From NCBI RefSeq assembly GCF_020497125.1, contig NC_059077.1:26549340-26613339 (forward strand): 64,000 nucleotides of DNA. Direction: 5' to 3'. Both the position numbers and the translations under genes were made by a program. Origin of the DNA: Mauremys mutica (lineage: Eukaryota; Chordata; Testudines; Geoemydidae). Of the stretch, positions 1 to 10,463 are shown in pieces. The notes below the pieces were generated by a model that saw only the letters and a program-made list of their open reading frames with translations, did not search any database and had not been told where the DNA came from. Position 1 is the stretch's first letter. The number at the start of each line of letters is the position of its first letter.

Positions 1-1064
1 AGTAATACATGCTGTTCCAACTTTCAAGACTTAAAACCACTTTATTGCAGTATCACTATTCTCAATGTGTGCTTCTCAGAAGCAATTGCTCCTGATTCAG
101 CAAAAAGAAATGCTATCTAACAAATGGTCAGATCAGTAAACAACTCATTCACATTGGACAGCTTATATTTGCAGAATATGCCTAACGAGAACTGTTCCAA
201 GAGGCCTAGAAAATGTATTTGGCAAAAAGGAAACAGCAGAAGCATCCTGTATTTCTCTGCAATTCAGCAGTACTCATTGCCAACACTAACATCATATACT
301 TGCTTATTTTTACACTGTGGATTTCGAGGTTACATCAGGCAAGTTAGTTTCGTATCAAAGTCCTACATACACGTTGATGTTGTGAATCTGAATAGTTGTT
401 CTTCCTCATTAGTGCTTGGAAAAGCAATTGCAAAATCTTTATCTATTTAGCCATCTTCCTTACATATAAGGAAGGGGACATGATAACCTCTCCCCCCTCC
501 TCTTTTTTTGTCTTTTCAGTAGTTAGGGATAACCCCATGACACTCCAAGTGGTGGTGTGATCAGAGTTAGAAATAATTTAGACATGGTGTTTGCTGATAT
601 CTGATAATAAATTGCTTCTTGCACATGTGTGCTGTTTGCTGGGTATAGAACATATTTTGAAATACTCTTAAAAAGTCAAGGATGGATTTTTTTTTCCATG
701 TTGAAATAATCCTCCATGGTTGCCCTTTGCACTTAATCCTGATGTATTATTGATTACAGGAAAGCCTTAATTCTGAGAAAATCTCTTGGGGACATCTATG
801 AAATTGGTGGTTTGTTAAATACAATAATTTATTATTAGGCTGTGGAAACAAAGGCATTTGATGTAAAAGTGAGATTTATAGAAATGGAGAGCCTTATTGA
901 CCACTGTGTTACTTCAGGTTTATGCCAGTGTAACCACTGAAGTCACCAGTGTAAAATTAGAACAATGCAGTAATGAATCAGACCAGCCATTCATAAAAAT
1001 CAGTTTTCCTGTATTATATGCAAGAAAAAAAATCTGTCCATTGATTGATTAGATAGTAAAGGAC

Positions 1065-1190
1065 CGATTGTGAACCCCTTACTCCCAGTTGGTGAGCAGT
1101 TATCTTCACAAGTATTCTTATTGACTTCAATGGGACTACCCATGGGAGTAGCTGCTCACAAGTGACAGTAAGGGTTTTAAATTGGGTCCC
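1065..1190. repeat. Old palindromic dispersed repeat fragment
   Basis: The core (gacttcaatgggac near 1124) is flanked by arms resembling each other's complement (agtnnttctcacaag-type segments). The same core recurs many times in this window. I infer a decayed fold-back (MITE-like) family; the class is not certain. Confidence 0.35.
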
Positions 1191-1936
1191 GAGTTTCTAC
1201 TCTATATCTCCATAGAGGCCATTGATCTTGAGGTCTGGAAGTATGTTATGTTGATCATTCCAATCGTATATGAACTTGTGAGATGACAGGAAAGGGTGCA
1301 AAAAAAATCAATAATAATTTCCCCAGCATTATTTTTTCAGGGCAGTCACAACACATACTCATAGCTCTTCTTCTTTATTAGTGCTCACCAGTAGCATCTA
1401 AGGACCTGTAAATTGTACATTTTTTTAAAGCTACCCTTAAATTCATGGCCATAATAGAGAGACTTAAATATATTTCTTCTGAGGACAAAGACAAAATGTG
1501 TAAAATTATATATATTGTGCCTAATTCCACTCTCACATCTACCTGTTTAAAACTTAGGTAGCTCTATTGATTTCAATGGAGTTAAAATTTACACAATGTA
1601 AGTGAAATGATAATCAGGGTCCCCTGATTTACTTCAGGTTTTGTTGACCATCAAAATTCAGTGTCCCTTGAGGAAAATATTGACCTTGGCTTCATCGTCT
1701 GTCAGTATTTACCTCTCCAGTCAATACACTTTGCTGTTTAATCACCTCAGTTGAAGTCAATATCTGCTTAATATGTCATATGATGTCATTATTGCTAAGA
1801 GGAAATTTAAAATCTCCTCCTTATTGTAACACTGTGGTATGAGGGCTTTCAATGATGTTAACAAATATTTGAAGAGCTTATTCACTGTTGCAGTCCAAAT
1901 ACACATGCCAATGTCACTGTTGCTTTAGAGTCAGGC

Positions 1937-1957
1937 TTTTTTTTTTTTTTTTTTTTT
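1937..1957 (+). repeat. Poly-T tract (21 T)
   Basis: An uninterrupted run of T. It could be the reversed poly(A) of a lost retrocopy, but no retrocopy is recognisable beside it. Confidence 0.9.
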
Positions 1958-2089
1958 GTAGTTTCTCTTTTATGGGAGTTGGTGGAAAGTGATGTACTGA
2001 TAGACACTATAGGATGGTACTATTTAGCAATTGTAGCTGATGCCAGAATTCTACAGTGAACTGTATTCTTAATTTCTGGCAAAACCTAC

Positions 2090-2335
2090 AATGTGCTAGG
2101 CACTGTACAATGGTACAGTTCATGTCTCCAATACTTAGTGTGTAAGACCGCAGGCCTGCAAGCACTTACACACATGTATAACTGCACTTATGTGATCAGT
2201 CCCATTCAACCATGTTTCAAGGCCCCCTTGTGCTATATGCAGTACAAACAGGTAATAAGAAGAAAGTCCCTGTCCCAGAGCACTCACAGTCTAGGTTTAT
2301 GATAGATACAACAGGTGGAGGAAACAGACAAATTG
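2090..2335. repeat. Old LINE/MIR-associated repeat fragment
   Basis: Segments such as gcactgtacaatggtacag and agtccctgtcccagag followed by cactcacagtcta resemble the ancient repeat found beside MIR cores in amniotes. Highly diverged; the assignment rests on recollection of those motifs. Confidence 0.35.
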
Positions 2336-2417
2336 GGGATGTGGATATAATGTAAATGTAACAGAAGATTGGGCTTGGAGTTGCATGGAAATGAAAATAT
2401 AAACTAACAAAGTTCAT

Positions 2418-4150
2418 TCTGCTTTAACTTACGCTCTCCTGTGGGACATATTTACCATCATATAAACAATGGGGAAAAGAAAACAGCTAGATTCTGTCAA
2501 TTTTGCATTTTATAAAAAATGGCTTTGGATCAGTGTTGCACAGATAGAAAAGAAAAAGCAGTCCATTTAGTGTAACACTTTCAATAGGACAACATACTGT
2601 ATACACCATGACTATTTGTTTAAGCACATACAGGACTGGAATTGGATTTACTTTATTTTTGACAGTATGAAGGAAAATTCACAGAGCCAAATCAGCTTAG
2701 CTCCATTCATCAGTTTAGAATCTGGCCCACAGATTTTAATCAGGTTGCTGGGTGGGCAGCACTTTTGAAAATCAGGCATCTTATTTAGGCAGGAGGGGTG
2801 AAATCCCATCCCCATTGAAGTCAGAGGCAACACTCTCATTAACTTCAGTGGGGCCAGATTTTACCAAAGGAACCTAACTGCACCTAGTATTTAAAATCTT
2901 GACATCAAATACTAAAAAATACCACTACAGTAAGTGCCATAAACTGACAGAATAAGGAGTATGTTAAGAAAAGGGGAAATTGATTTTGTAATATTGACAG
3001 AAAGATCTAATATATATATGATGGGAAGATTTGGAAAGCTACTTTGAAAATATCTATTATGTACATTCATATCTTTCCCTAGACCTGAAGAAGTTGTGTA
3101 TCTTCCACCAACACAAGTTAGTCCAGTAAAAGATATGACCTTACCTACCTTGTCTCTCTATTATGTACAAATCATTTGAACATTCAACACCACATATGCA
3201 ATGTGCTCCACAAAGCTATGCCAAAGTTGTTGAACTGGAAATAAACTGACACAGGTTCCATATTATATCCCCCAGATATAATATAGGCTTGGCAATGTAC
3301 TGCCAACAAATACAGAAAATATGGGATTTTACACTCAGTGTCGAAGGGCTAGATTCATTCCTGGAGTTATACCAGAAATGAATTTGGCCCAGTCTATCTG
3401 TCAGTTGTAAATAATCTTCTGAAGTAAAAGCAGACTATTTTCTGAGATTTCTCTTGAGCACAACCCGTGTATCCATTGCTGGTGCCTGGCACAATCTATA
3501 TGTTCCTAACATGGATGCAGGGTCTAATAAAATCTGGGATGACCTAGTGATGGAAAAAATGTAAGACATCTGAAAATAAATGCATGAGCTATTTTTAACA
3601 ATTATGCAGAATCCAGTGAAAGTGCAAATAAGCTAACAACTTCAGGGTTGTTTTTTTTTTAACCTAGTAATTGTTTTAATTGGGGAATTGGTAGTTTTGT
3701 TTATTATAATTATTTTCTCTGGGTTACTGGGATGAGCAATCTGTGGATTAGATTATCACCTCTGTAATTTTATAAATATATCCTTGTATCAGTCATAGGT
3801 TTGCCAATTACATGGCCTATCATCACTGGTTCTCCCCCCCCACACAGCACCCCTTTTTAATGTTTGTATAAAGACTATAAAGAACAATTAAAAGCAAAAT
3901 GACCAAATATATGAAAGTAGCACTTAATCTTTCGGCTTCCCAGTACTGCATTGCAGAGGTACTACTTGAGTCAGGATCCCCAGAGCTATTTTAGTGTTGT
4001 CGCCACTGAGCACCAGTGTTACTCTGAATCTTCACTTATACTTGCACCCTGCAGTTCGCCAGCTGATGTGGCAAATCACTATGGTAAAAAGCATGAGAGT
4101 ATTTAACTATAATGTTACAGAACACTACAGACTACAGCAGTGATTCTGTA
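2418..4150. other. Gene-free stretch
   Basis: No coding region recognised. It holds an old palindromic repeat fragment near 2740-2870, a decayed repeat tail at 3075-3155 (annotated separately), and otherwise AT-rich unique sequence. Confidence 0.55.
3075..3155 (+). repeat. Decayed vertebrate dispersed repeat tail
   Basis: The segments acctgaagaag, ccaccaacacaagttagtcc and aataaaagat-like (agtaaaagatatgacc), followed by ccttgtctctct, match a widespread vertebrate repeat tail that I associate with Penelope-like or other LINE-type elements. In intact copies the first part carries a hammerhead-like hairpin. Here the hairpin is lost. Confidence 0.45.
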
Positions 4151-4160
4151 GTGTTTTGGG
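4151..4160 (+). repeat. SINE target-site duplication, left
   Basis: The 10 bases gtgttttggg recur exactly at 4354-4363 and bracket the tRNA-derived SINE. Confidence 0.88.
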
Positions 4161-4353
4161 GGGAGGGATAGCTCAGTGGTTTGAGCATTGGCCTGTTAAA
4201 CCCAGGGTTGTGAGTTCAATCCTTGAGGAGGCCACTTAGGGATCTGGGGCAAAAATTGGTCCTGCTAGTGAAGGCAGGGGGCTGGACTCAATGACCTTTC
4301 AACATCCCTTCCAGTTCTAGGAGATTGGTATATCTCCAATTATTACCTTTTAT
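4161..4353 (+). mobile_element. tRNA-derived SINE, cryptodiran turtle type
   Basis: A 193-bp non-autonomous retroposon. The head is tRNA-like, with an A box (tagctcagtgg at 4169-4179) and a B box (gagttcaatcc at 4212-4222). It is followed by a tRNA-unrelated body with gggatctggggcaaaaattgg and a 3' part (ggctggactcaatgacc, cccttccagttctag) of the kind shared with turtle LINE tails. The tail ends gattggtatatctcc. Perfect 10-bp direct repeats flank it, showing target-primed retroposition. Some point changes suggest it is not the youngest subfamily. This is the best taxonomic marker in the window. Confidence 0.93.
4169..4222 (+). promoter_or_regulatory. Internal RNA polymerase III promoter (A and B boxes)
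   Basis: The A box is at 4169-4179 and the B box at 4212-4222 in the SINE head, about 33 bp apart as in tRNA genes. Both are close to the polymerase III consensus, so transcription competence is possible; it is inferred, not shown. Confidence 0.75.
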
Positions 4354-4363
4354 GTGTTTTGGG
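4354..4363 (+). repeat. SINE target-site duplication, right
   Basis: Exact copy of the 10 bases at 4151-4160. Confidence 0.88.
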
Positions 4364-4914
4364 CTATCAAATTTTAAAGAGAAGGTAGAAATGTGGGCTG
4401 TAGATACCATTGTATGTTTTTTATATATAGTGGTGGAATGACAGGGTGAATTCTTGAGTTCAAGTACTAGGGAAACCCACAGTGTGGTGCTAGGATTGAG
4501 AAAAGATGGAAGAGTAAGTCCTAGTTGAGGGGCTAGTTGGTCTCTGTCAGAAGAATTCAAATAACCCTCCCAAGCTAAACCTCCAGGAGCTTCCATGTCC
4601 ATATATGGGTTCTTCCGATATAGGAGAGAATGAGGCCCTCCTACCACTTCCAGTTATTATTCCTCTATCTTGAAACTCAAAGATTTCTACTGAAAATGGC
4701 ATTTTATTTATTTAAACGGAAACAAACTTTTGAGCAATGGAGCTAAAAGCATTATTAGAGGTTTATGAAGTGCCACTTTCTTTTCATGGCCAAATCCTGT
4801 TTTCCCTCCTCACATGAGGAGCCCAACTGGTCTCAGTGGGACTAGCTGAGTAAGTGAAGAAAACAGGGTTTAATTCTAATAGGGTAATTCAGTAATTGTC
4901 ATTCCAGGGCAAGC

Positions 4915-5154
4915 TCCAGGCACCAGCCCAGCAAGCAGCTGCTTGGGGCAGCCAACGGTGAGGGGCCGCATGTCCGGGTCTTCGGTGGCAATTCGGCGGC
5001 AGGTCCCTCACTCCCTCTCGGAGCGAAGGACCAGCCACCGAATTGCCGCCGAAGACTGAAGTGGCGGCGGTAGAGCTGCAGATTGTGATCGTGGCTTTTT
5101 TTCCCCTTTTTCTTTTTGCTGCTTGGGGTGGCAAAAACCCTGGAGCCGGCCCTG
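4915..5154. mobile_element. Fold-back hAT-type element, diverged copy
   Basis: The ends are cagggcaagctccag and the complement of ctggagccggccctg. The subterminal gcttgggg...tgcttggggtggcaaaa pattern is the same as in four other copies in the window. The arms carry ttcggtggcaattcggc and its near complement. The flanking 8-mers (tgtcattc / atttgaac) do not match, so the target duplication has decayed or a boundary is off. Non-autonomous; no transposase. Confidence 0.7.
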
Positions 5155-5219
5155 ATTTGAACTATGTCACCGCTTCCAAGTACTTTAAAGGTGAATTACA
5201 ATAATACTTAGGACATGCA

Positions 5220-5462
5220 CAGGGGCGGCTCCAGGCCTCAGCATGCCAAGTGCGTGCTTGGGGCGGCAAGCCGTGGGGGGCACTCTGCTGGTTGCTGTGA
5301 GGGCGGCAGGCAGGCTGCCTTCGGTGGCTTACCTGCGGAGGGTCCGCTGGTCCCGCGGCTTCAGAGGACCTCCCGCGGGACCAGCAGACCCTCCGCAGAC
5401 AAGCCGCCGAAGGCAGCCTGCCTGCCGTGCTTGGGGCGGCAAAATGCCTAGAGCCGCCCCTG
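5220..5462. mobile_element. Fold-back hAT-type element (243 bp)
   Basis: Terminal inverted repeats caggggcggctccag / ctagagccgcccctg. Flanking 8-mers gacatgca (5212-5219) and gacgtgca (5463-5470) differ at one base, the 8-bp duplication expected of hAT. The interior is a nearly complete GC-rich hairpin: a left arm with ctgccttcggtggctt and ggtccgctggtcccgcgg pairs with a right arm ending ccgccgaaggcagcctg. Open frames inside are by-products of the GC-rich palindrome. Confidence 0.9.
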
Positions 5463-5920
5463 GACGTGCATAGCTATCACCATCCGTACAATCAAACCAG
5501 TGCGGAGTTGTGTCACCACCTGCTCTGCAACATTGGGTGCCTCACAATGCTTTTCTGCTGTAGCTTCCAAACTGCTCGCAAATAGGCTAACAGCATGCAG
5601 GTCACATTCTGAGTGTCTGTATAGCTGCAGTCCTGGTCCAGCAACTTTGGCCCCAGCAGCTTACCAGCAACACACCAGCCACACACTGGCTTCCAGCAGC
5701 TTTAGTTACTACTTGCAGGGTGACCCCAACACACTCCCAGTTCTGAATTTTCCTCTAAAACGTGTTCTGCACTGTTCAGCTCTCTCCTGGACAGTCCATA
5801 TATAATAGGACCATTGCCCCTGTAAGGGGTCAATATCCAACAGTTTGCTACTTTAACTGGAGTTACCCAAACAGTTCAGTTGAACCACAACACTGGGGTA
5901 GTTTAGATTTATAAAATAAC

Positions 5921-5926
5921 TTTATT
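5921..5926 (-). terminator. LTR poly(A) signal AATAAA
   Basis: The plus strand reads tttatt. It sits 276 bp downstream of the LTR TATA box on the minus strand, the same layout as in the 45-kb copy. Confidence 0.6.
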
Positions 5927-6194
5927 TAAATACAAAGAGAGATTTTAAGTGAGTACAAGTATAAGGTATTAAAAGTCAGAAATGGTTACGAGAGAAATGA
6001 AGATAAAACACTTTCTAGTAGCTAAAATGTAACAAACTAGACTTGGTTCATGGTAAAATCCTTCCCACCTGCTCCCAGCAACATTGCTGACCAAATTCTC
6101 GAGTCAGGATGCACCCCCAAAGTCAAAGGGCTAGCTCCTTTGTCTTCTTATGTGAAAGAAAGGGAGCCAGAATCTGGGGTGGTTTTGCTCCTCA

Positions 6195-6203
6195 CTTTTA
6201 TAG
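6195..6203 (-). promoter_or_regulatory. LTR TATA box
   Basis: The minus strand reads CTATAAAAG within GGACTATAAAAGTGAGG. The context matches the TATA position in the related LTR at 45006-45014. Confidence 0.65.
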
Positions 6204-6689
6204 TCCAGCACCCTTTGAAATGTATCTTCCTGAGGGTAACCCCTAGATAAAGTTCCTTCCTGCTGTGAGGATGCAGACATGGAGCCTCCGGGTGAAAGAG
6301 GTTCCATGTTGTTGTTTGCTAAAATGCTCATCAATCTGTTCCTGCCCCTTCATTGTCATAGAATGGCCATTTGACAGGTGATTGTCAATTAACTTTGATG
6401 ACACTTGGCTAGAGGCATCAGCTTGTCCTTTGTCTTGGAGAAACTGGTTCCCTCCCTTTCCTCCCCCTGACTTGTCTGGGAAAAACATTTCAGTTAAAAT
6501 TTCAGCTTATGGTCATAACGTTACATATAATGTTGCTATGAACATTTCACCATGGTATTATTGACCAGTGACTAGTTTTCAAATGATACCTCATAAGGCA
6601 TATTTTGCACAAACACTATTACAATAGTGTGTAGGGTGTGAATACAGGGGTGCATTTGGTCACAATAACACTTTTCATCTATATACCTC

Positions 6690-6800
6690 AATGTGATTGG
6701 GAAACTGAAGTGCAGAGCAGTGAAGTGGCTTGCCCAAAGTTTCACAGCAAGTCGATGGCAGAGTCTTTACCAGAAACAGATCCCCAGGCTACCAGTACAC
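6690..6800 (+). repeat. MIR-type core-SINE fragment
   Basis: gggaaactgaagtgcagagc followed by gtggcttgcccaaagtttca and cagcaagtcgatggcagag is the conserved MIR core region (consensus recalled as tgacttgcccaaggtcacacagc). An ancient amniote SINE. Confidence 0.7.
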
Positions 6801-7534
6801 TCAGGAGGCATGGATAGGTAGTCATAGTTAACTGAGGGTTCAGACTAGTTTCTAAGCTCTTTGACTAGATTCTCTAATAATTTATAATTGTTAATGTCCA
6901 GACCTGGGGGGATTTGTGTCACAATGGCTCCTAGACTGTCTATTTTACCATCAAGTTGGTAAAAAATATTTTAAAATGAAAAGCAGACGTTCTGCCTCTG
7001 AAGAATCTGAAAAGCAGCCAGGGTTTTCTTGCAGCAGGCCAATATAGGTGCAGCTGTTAAAAATAATACAAGATTTGTTTTTCTAAGTATTCAAAGAGGG
7101 ATTCTTTCCAGTAGACAGGAGGGCCCATCCTGCCAGCCCTGCTAGGACATTCCTTATGATTTTTCAGCAGTCTGCATGATGATGTGCTTGAATAATGTTA
7201 AGTGAAATTAGATAAATATTGCTAACCTGGAGGGCTCTTGGCTGAGTCAGAGAATACTTCCCAAGACATGAAAAACATTTAAAAATTGTTTTTAGTATTT
7301 CAAAACAATCTGGAAGCAGGTGATTATTACTATTAATTGACTCTAATTGTGCCAGCTTATTATTTTTTAAGTGCTCAATTTGAGAAGCTGGAAAGAGCTA
7401 ATTTCTGGTATCAAGTTGAAAAATGTTACGAAAACGACAATGCCTAAACTCCCATTTTCAAGGAATGACTAAAGAAGCGTTCATGCAAAGGCATTTTAAT
7501 TTTAGTTGCTATGATAGCTTTCTTTCTTGAAAAT

Positions 7535-7640
7535 CCATCGGCCTGATTTTGATCTCGCACTGGTTTTATTCGAGTATGACTCCACTAATTTCAGTGTTGT
7601 TATTCCAGTGTATGTGAGCAAAATCAAAACCTGTGATTTT
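7535..7640. repeat. Old palindromic repeat fragment
   Basis: gattttgatctcgcactgg ... tccactaatttcagtg ... ccagtgtatgtgagcaaaat: the outer parts are near complements of each other. Decayed fold-back family. Confidence 0.4.
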
Positions 7641-7734
7641 TTTTAAACACTTTTGAGTCCAGATACCCCTTTCACCAACATATCCGTTTTATACAGACTT
7701 TACCTCCATTGATTTATATGGAGTAAACCCTAAT

Positions 7735-7825
7735 TTAAGCACTGATTGAGCAAGTACTTAAACATAAACCCTTAACCAGTCCCATGACTTCAGTGCTTAA
7801 CATTTTGCTGAATTGGGGCCTTATA
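7735..7825. repeat. Old palindromic repeat (gcacttaag family)
   Basis: taagcactgattgagcaag ... cccatgacttcagtgcttaa ... tgctgaattggggcc. A related and longer copy lies at 21715-21855. Likely an ancient fold-back MITE. Confidence 0.4.
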
Positions 7826-8164
7826 TAGGGCGAGAGCAATCAATCTTGGGGAATGTTTTCATTACAGCTTTATCAGGAGTAAAGAATAATAGAACACTTA
7901 TCCTTCCCTATGAAAAAGCACTGTATATCTATCTGATTGGGGCTGACTAGCAGGACTGTTATTATAGGAAGCTTGTCCAATTATTGAGCTGCTTTCACTC
8001 TTCACACTCTGGACAGGAAACGAAAGTTACTCATTGTCTTTTCTGCTGTCCATATTCCACGGGCTACCTCGGAGTCTTTTTCTGAACATTACAAAAGGCA
8101 GAAAACTCCCTCTCCTCTGTCTTCTGTGGTCTGTGGATAAATTATCTCCCTAATTTGAATGTCA

Positions 8165-8205
8165 CACTACTTGTGCTGCTGCTGATTCATATCCCATGCC
8201 ACCAG
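8165..8205 (+). repeat. 41-bp exact direct repeat, copy 1
   Basis: All 41 bases, beginning cactacttgtgctg and ending catgccaccag, recur exactly at 9753-9793. A third partial copy (gattcatatcccatgccac) follows at about 9797-9815. It is not part of a repeat family I recognise. Confidence 0.9.
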
Positions 8206-8302
8206 GCATTATTGTTTGCTAAATGCACCAGATTTTGTGGATCCTTTGATACGACATAGCACTGTCACCAAAAAACATCCAGCTACAATTTTTGTTATGT
8301 TA

Positions 8303-9205
8303 ATAGAATCATAGAATATCAGGGCTGGAAGGGACCTCTCAAGAGGTCATCTAGTCCAACCCCCTGCTCAAATCAGGACCAATCCCCAACTAAGTCATCC
8401 CAGCCAGGGCTTTGTCAAGCCTGACCTTAAAAACCTCTAAGGAAGGAGATTCCACCACCTCCCTAGGTAACCCATTCCAGTGCTTCACCACCCTCCTAGT
8501 GAAAAAGTTTTCCCTAATATCCAACCTAAACCTCTCCCACTGCAACTTGAGACCATTACTCTTTGTTCTGTCATCTGCTACCACTGAGAACAATCTAGAT
8601 CCATCCTCTTTGGAACCACCTTTCAGGTAGTTGAAAGCAGCTATCATTCTTCTTTTCCACAGACTAAATAATCCCATTTCCCTCAGCTTCTCCTCATAAA
8701 TCATGTGCTCCAGCCCCCTAATCATTTTTGTTGCCCTCCGCTGGACTCTTTACAAGAAGGATGTGGAAAAATTGGAGTGTGGGGCCCAAAACTGGACACA
8801 GTACTCCAGATGAAGCCTCACCAATGTCGAATCAAGGGGAATGATCACATCCCTCGATCTGCTGGCAAATGCTGCAACTTATACAGCCCAAAATGCTGTT
8901 AGCCTTCTTGGCAACAAGGGCACACTGTTGACTCATATCCAGCTTCTCGTCCACTGTAACTGTAGGTCCTTTTCTGCAGATCTGTGGCAGTGCATGGGAT
9001 TCTTCCGTCTTAAGTGCCGGACTCTGCACTTGTCCTTGTTGAACCTCATAAGATTTTTTTTGGCCCAATCCTCTAATTTGTCTAGGTCCCTCTGTATCCT
9101 ACCCCTACCCTCCAGCGTATCTATCACTCCTCCCAGTTTAGTGTCACCTGCAAACTTGCAGAGGGTGCAATCCATGCCATCCTCCACATCATTAGTGAAG
9201 ATAAT
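8303..9205 (-). mobile_element. CR1 LINE, 5'-truncated
   Basis: The 3' tail is the complement of atagaatcatagaat at 8303, the CR1 terminal octamer type. Upstream on the minus strand, translated segments match the C-terminal part of the CR1 reverse transcriptase: FAGDTKLGG (canonical FADDT box, one D changed), then KNLMRFNKDKCRV, and near the end [16 protein letters not shown] and [15 protein letters not shown]. The frame is broken by shifts between about 8725 and 8830, so no enzyme can be made. Close to the copy at 46621-47130. Confidence 0.93.
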
Positions 9206-10034
9206 AAAGCTCCATTATAATGAACAGTGCTGAAAAATGAGAGAGCACCTGGGAGAAGGGTCAACAAGACTATATCAAACAAAATACCTCTGTGAATTAA
9301 ATCATTTGGGATTTTTCTGCTGAATCTTAGTAGCATGCAAAAGATGCAGAGTCCCTGAGCTCACTGATTTTAATGACTGCAATTGTTCCTGGCCCTTGGG
9401 TAGAAGACTCGTGTGACCTCCTAACAAGGGCTATGGAGAACCTGATCCTCAGTCTATATTCTGTCCTCAGGAGTTGTAATTTCAAATATCATGTTGTGTG
9501 TCCAGTCCTGCATCTTGCCAACATGCTGCCACAAGCTAATAGTGTGTAATGACCCTCACCCTCTGAAATTTCAGACCTATATAATTAAAAGAGGAAAGCT
9601 GACCACAGACCCTCATAAGGATTCTACTCTTATGAGGCCTGGCTACAGCCAATGGAAGAATTCCCATTGATTTCAGAGGCAGGAGATTTGGGCCTATAGT
9701 TTCTTGTTCTTCTGGTTCATTACCTGAACCTGTGTTCAGACAAGCACGCTCTCACTACTTGTGCTGCTGCTGATTCATATCCCATGCCACCAGAGCGATT
9801 CATATCCCATGCCACTTGAGAAATACTCCTCAATATGGGACAGAGTGAGTACCTGCTGCCATCTTAAGTACTCAGTCATACCATTGAATAGCACCAATGT
9901 TGGAACTTGGAAGCCTGTTACTTTCTCTTCATCCTTCACTTAGTGAATTGTTACAGTCCCAAGACCCTGGACTGTTGTATTGTCAGCAGAACTCAGGACC
10001 TTGCATCTGGGTTGCTGCCTTGCTGATGGCTGAA
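9206..10034. other. Gene-free stretch
   Basis: No gene recognised. Contains the second copy of the 41-bp repeat at 9753-9793 and short old repeat fragments. Confidence 0.55.
9753..9793 (+). repeat. 41-bp exact direct repeat, copy 2, with partial triplication
   Basis: Identical to 8165-8205. After a 3-bp gap or so the 19-mer gattcatatcccatgccac is repeated again near 9797-9815, giving a local tandem part-duplication. Confidence 0.9.
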
Positions 10035-10114
10035 TTCATAGAATTGTAGGACTGGAAGACAACTTGAGAGGTCATCTAGTCCAGTTCTCTGCACTCTTGG
10101 CAGAACTAAGTATT

Positions 10115-10122
10115 ATCTAGAC
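10115..10122 (+). repeat. hAT target-site duplication, left
   Basis: atctagac, repeated exactly at 10456-10463. Confidence 0.95.
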
Positions 10123-10455
10123 CAGTGGTTCTCAAACTAGGGTCGCCGCTTGTTCAGGGAAAGCCCCTGGCAGGCCGGGCTGGTTTGTTTACCTGTCGTG
10201 TCCGCAGGTTCGGCCGATCGCAGCTCCCAGTGGCCATGATTCGCCGCTCCAGGCCAATGGGGGCTGTGGAAAGCGGTGGCCAGTATGTCCCTCGGCCCGT
10301 GCTGCTTCCTGCAGCTCCCATTGGCCTGGAGCGGTGAACCGCGGCCACTGGGAGCTGCGATCGGCTGAACCTGCGGACGCTGTAGGTAAACAAGCCGGCC
10401 CGGCCTGCCAGGGGCTTTCCCTGAACAAGCAGCGGCCCTAGTTTGAGAACCACTG
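10123..10455. mobile_element. Long fold-back hAT element inside CR1 (333 bp)
   Basis: The ends are cagtggttctcaaactaggg and its exact complement. The two arms (about 10123-10278 and 10300-10455) are near-perfect inverted copies along roughly 155 bp, separated by a short spacer near ccagtatgtccctcgg. Perfect 8-bp duplications atctagac flank it, the hAT signature. No transposase. Open frames with almost the same predicted peptide occur on both strands (10125-10337 plus, 10154-10453 minus) only because the DNA is a palindrome. Confidence 0.95.
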
Positions 10456-10463
10456 ATCTAGAC
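10456..10463 (+). repeat. hAT target-site duplication, right
   Basis: Exact copy of atctagac at 10115-10122. Confidence 0.95.

Larger units (their letters stand above)
1..2084. other. Gene-free AT-rich stretch
   Basis: No coding region is recognised. Short open frames here, including one of 108 codons at 124-450, show no family motif. Content is AT-rich unique sequence with faint old repeat fragments (for example around 925-965, 1065-1190 and 1520-1620) and a T tract. Confidence 0.6.
5511..6664 (-). mobile_element. Solo LTR of an endogenous-retrovirus-type element
   Basis: Read on the minus strand it begins TGTGACC near 6664 and has a TATA box (complement of cttttatag, 6195-6203) and, 276 bp downstream, an AATAAA poly(A) signal (complement of 5921-5926). 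It ends near 5511 with a GTGACA-like terminus. A second copy with the same order and spacing lies at 44582-45486. No internal gag/pol coding sequence adjoins it, so it is a solo or fragmentary LTR. No convincing target duplication was found, and the 3' boundary may be off by some bases. Confidence 0.7.
6801..8164. other. Gene-free stretch
   Basis: No coding region recognised. Two old palindromic repeat fragments lie at 7535-7640 and 7735-7825; the rest is unassigned AT-rich sequence. Confidence 0.55.

Noticed and set aside
124..450. 108-codon open frame on the plus strand
   Set aside because: No recognisable domain, ordinary AT-rich composition, and no splice or repeat-derived context; consistent with chance.
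4161..4230. Possible tRNA gene
   Set aside because: The tRNA-like A and B boxes belong to the SINE head; there is no complete cloverleaf and a target duplication proves retroposition.
4912..5163. Target duplication for the first fold-back hAT copy
   Set aside because: The flanking 8-mers tgtcattc and atttgaac do not match; claimed only as a family member by its termini.
10125..10453. Two frames on opposite strands encoding nearly the same peptide
   Set aside because: An artefact of the palindrome, not a conserved gene pair.
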